Below are positions 14,905-15,784 of a stretch of 15,784 nucleotides of DNA, one piece after another. This stretch comes from Azoarcus sp. (lineage in GTDB: Bacteria; Pseudomonadota; Gammaproteobacteria; Burkholderiales; Rhodocyclaceae): assembly GCA_031282905.1 (NCBI GenBank), contig JAITCV010000226.1, forward strand, positions 1-15,784, given 5' to 3'. Every line of letters starts with the position of its first letter. Position 1 is the stretch's first letter. The position numbers and the translations under genes were made by a program. Below the pieces are notes generated by a model that was not told the origin of the DNA, ran no database searches, and saw only the letters and a program-made list of their open reading frames with translations.

Positions 14905-15146
14905 AGGACGGATATTTCAACGTAACTCGTGACATCCTCCACTATCTCGACATGGTTGTAGCTGTTTGCAATCCGTAGAACCGCGTATTCTGCAATGGCA
15001 TCATCTTCCAGGCTCGATTTCGTCGGAGTATGAAAGTCGTCATGAACGTGAATAAAAAAGCGCGGGGTAATATTGCAACTGCAATCGCCGATACATTGGC
15101 GACGCGCGCCATTGCATTCAATGATGATATTCTCGCACGACGCACT

Positions 15147-15189
15147 GAAAATTCTCTCCGTTATCTTTCAGATAACGGAGAGAATTTTC
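15147..15189. repeat. Perfect 19-bp inverted repeat, strong hairpin
   Basis: GAAAATTCTCTCCGTTATC (15147-15165), loop TTTCA, and its exact complement at 15171-15189. On both strands the 3' arm ends in AATTTTC, so it could act as a bidirectional terminator, although the T run lies inside the stem. Perfect arms suggest recent origin or selection. Confidence 0.85.
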
Positions 15190-15221
15190 GGCTCCGGACG
15201 CCCGTTCTCGTTTTCCCTCTT

Positions 15222-15243
15222 CCATCCCGGAATTCCCGGATGG
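15222..15243. repeat. 22-bp near-perfect palindrome
   Basis: CCATCC-C-GGAATTCC-C-GGATGG is symmetrical apart from the two C positions. It directly precedes the REP-like copy at 15246. Confidence 0.6.
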
Positions 15244-15245
15244 TC

Positions 15246-15278
15246 GTCATTGCGAGGCGCACAATGACGCGGCAAACC
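15246..15278 (+). repeat. REP-like palindromic repeat, copy 3
   Basis: On the plus strand: GTCATTGCGAGGCGC, then ACAATGAC, then GCGGCAAACC. Ends match copies 1 and 2, but the middle differs: GTCATTG here pairs with CAATGAC. The orientation is opposite to the other two copies. Confidence 0.7.
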
Positions 15279-15392
15279 ATGGGCGGTTCCGTTACCAGAG
15301 CGTTGGCATGGTGTCGGATTGTCGCGTTCTTCAAGCGTGCTTCCCTTTATAGGGAGAAGATATCCGCAAGGCGGATGGAGTTTTCAATCATG

Positions 15393-15407
15393 CGGCGCAA
15401 AGCGCCG
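15393..15407. repeat. Hairpin CGGCGC-AAA-GCGCCG
   Basis: A perfect 6-bp stem. The same 15-base core, with one base changed in the loop, is the centre of the 12622-12774 element. A second small hairpin ATCCGC-AAG-GCGGAT lies just upstream at 15362-15376. Confidence 0.6.
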
Positions 15408-15556
15408 GATATTGACCGTCCACTTTCCGCCTTCCCTTTCGGGACCTGTGGTCAAGCGCCGTCATTGCGCGCGGTCATCCATCCGGCTCATGAATGGCCG
15501 CGCATCGCACGCTTTGGCGATCTGTTTGACCAGAGATTACCCACCCTCGACGACGT

Positions 15557-15579
15557 CCTCCGCGTAACGAGGTTTTTTT
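15557..15579 (+). terminator. Weak Rho-independent terminator candidate
   Basis: CCTC (15557-15560) pairs with GAGG (15569-15572), directly followed by seven T. The stem is only 4 bp, so this may be chance. Confidence 0.25.
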
Positions 15580-15680
15580 CGTTTTTCTCCCCGTGTGCAT
15601 CTGATGCCCGCTCATATCCCGCGCCCACGGTGAATGAGCAGCCTTGATTTTTCTTCATCCAGTTAACAGGAGTCTCCATC

Positions 15681-15784
15681 ATGAACACCCCGTCAAACGG
15701 CATCCGTCCCTGGCTTTCTGTCCTGGCCCTGTCGGCTGCCAGCCTATTCATGGCGCAAAACGCCCTGGCGGAAATCGTCGGCAC
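15681..15784 (+). CDS. Exported protein, N-terminal fragment (cut by the right edge)
   Basis: AGGAG lies 8 bases before the ATG. The 34 visible codons give MNTPSNGIRPWLSVLALSAA then SLFMAQNALAEIVG, a classical Sec signal peptide with a likely cut after ALA (residue 31). Nothing of the mature protein beyond EIVG is present, so function cannot be assigned. Confidence 0.75.
   Translation, partial: MNTPSNGIRPWLSVLALSAASLFMAQNALAEIVG

Larger units (their letters stand above)
14774..14990. repeat. Diverged tandem duplication, about 122-bp period
   Basis: Unit 1 starts at 14774 (GTTTGGCAAAAGGACGAATA) and unit 2 at 14896 (GTTTGTCAAAGGACGGATAT). Matching landmarks follow in the same order: ATTCCAGCGTG/ATTTCAACGTA, TCGTGATATTTTCC/TCGTGACATCCTCC, GCTATTG/ACTATCT, GGCTGTA/GGTTGTA, CGTAGAACTACGTAT/CGTAGAACCGCGTAT. 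Unit 2 carries an insertion of about 10 bases before the last landmark. Confidence 0.7.
14625..15680. other. 1.06-kb region without a convincing gene, rich in repeats and palindromes
   Basis: No ORF here has both a good ribosome binding site and a protein-like composition. From left to right it holds a perfect 14-bp palindrome (14761-14774), a diverged tandem duplication (14774-14990) with an 18-bp operator-like palindrome inside, a 19-bp-arm hairpin (15147-15189), a 22-bp palindrome (15222-15243), a REP-like repeat (15246-15278), small hairpins at 15362-15376 and 15393-15407, and a weak terminator (15557-15579). The segments 14625-14760, 15000-15146 and 15410-15550 show nothing I can name. 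Confidence 0.6.

Noticed and set aside
14774..14990. Tandem glycine-type riboswitch
   Set aside because: The units are tandem, but none of the conserved glycine aptamer elements is visible and no gene follows directly.
15030..15647. 205-codon plus-strand open frame
   Set aside because: It runs straight through the 19-bp hairpin, the REP-like copy and other palindromes, has GGAG only 2 bases from the first ATG, and its composition is not protein-like. A short real peptide at its start cannot be fully excluded.
1..15784. CRISPR array, tRNA or rRNA genes, insertion sequence, phage genes
   Set aside because: No regularly spaced short repeats, no recognisable tRNA or rRNA stretch and no transposase or integrase motif in any plausible frame.

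Overview
The window is GC-rich (roughly 60% or more by eye) and looks like a chromosomal segment of a Gram-negative proteobacterium. MsbA, an envelope glycosyltransferase, a Urt urea transporter and a three-subunit urease together suggest a betaproteobacterium, for example Rhodocyclales or Nitrosomonadales. That placement is inference from protein flavour and gene order; there is no rRNA or other taxonomic marker.

Left part (1-3991, all minus strand). Reading 5' to 3' on the minus strand, these are a small exported CigR/RcnB-like protein, the lipid A/LPS flippase MsbA, a family 2 glycosyltransferase joined to msbA by an ATGA overlap, and the start of an exported protein with TPR-like repeats that runs off the left edge. 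msbA and the glycosyltransferase are almost certainly co-transcribed for envelope glycolipid assembly.

Central part (4280-12576, plus strand) is a urea uptake and hydrolysis locus in the order urtA-urtB-urtC-urtD-ureA-ureB-ureC-urtE. UrtA binds urea in the periplasm, UrtB and UrtC form the channel, UrtD and UrtE are the ATPases, and UreABC hydrolyses urea to ammonia and CO2. All expected nickel ligands, the carbamylated lysine and the flap histidine are present in UreC. Two things are unusual. The last transporter gene, urtE, is separated from urtABCD by the urease structural genes and by a spacer made largely of repeats. No urease maturation gene (ureD/E/F/G) lies in the window.

Right part (12577-15784). 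A 153-bp inverted-repeat element lies between convergent urtE and a minus-strand gene for a two-domain acyltransferase resembling the ornithine-lipid synthase OlsF. About 1.06 kb without a convincing gene follows. It holds a diverged tandem duplication, several perfect palindromes including a 19-bp-arm hairpin, and a copy of a dispersed REP-like repeat. The window ends in the signal peptide of a truncated plus-strand gene.

I found no clear novel defence, mobile or biosynthetic system. The parts least explained by known genes are the repeat-built ureC-urtE junction and the palindrome-rich non-coding region at 14761-15412.
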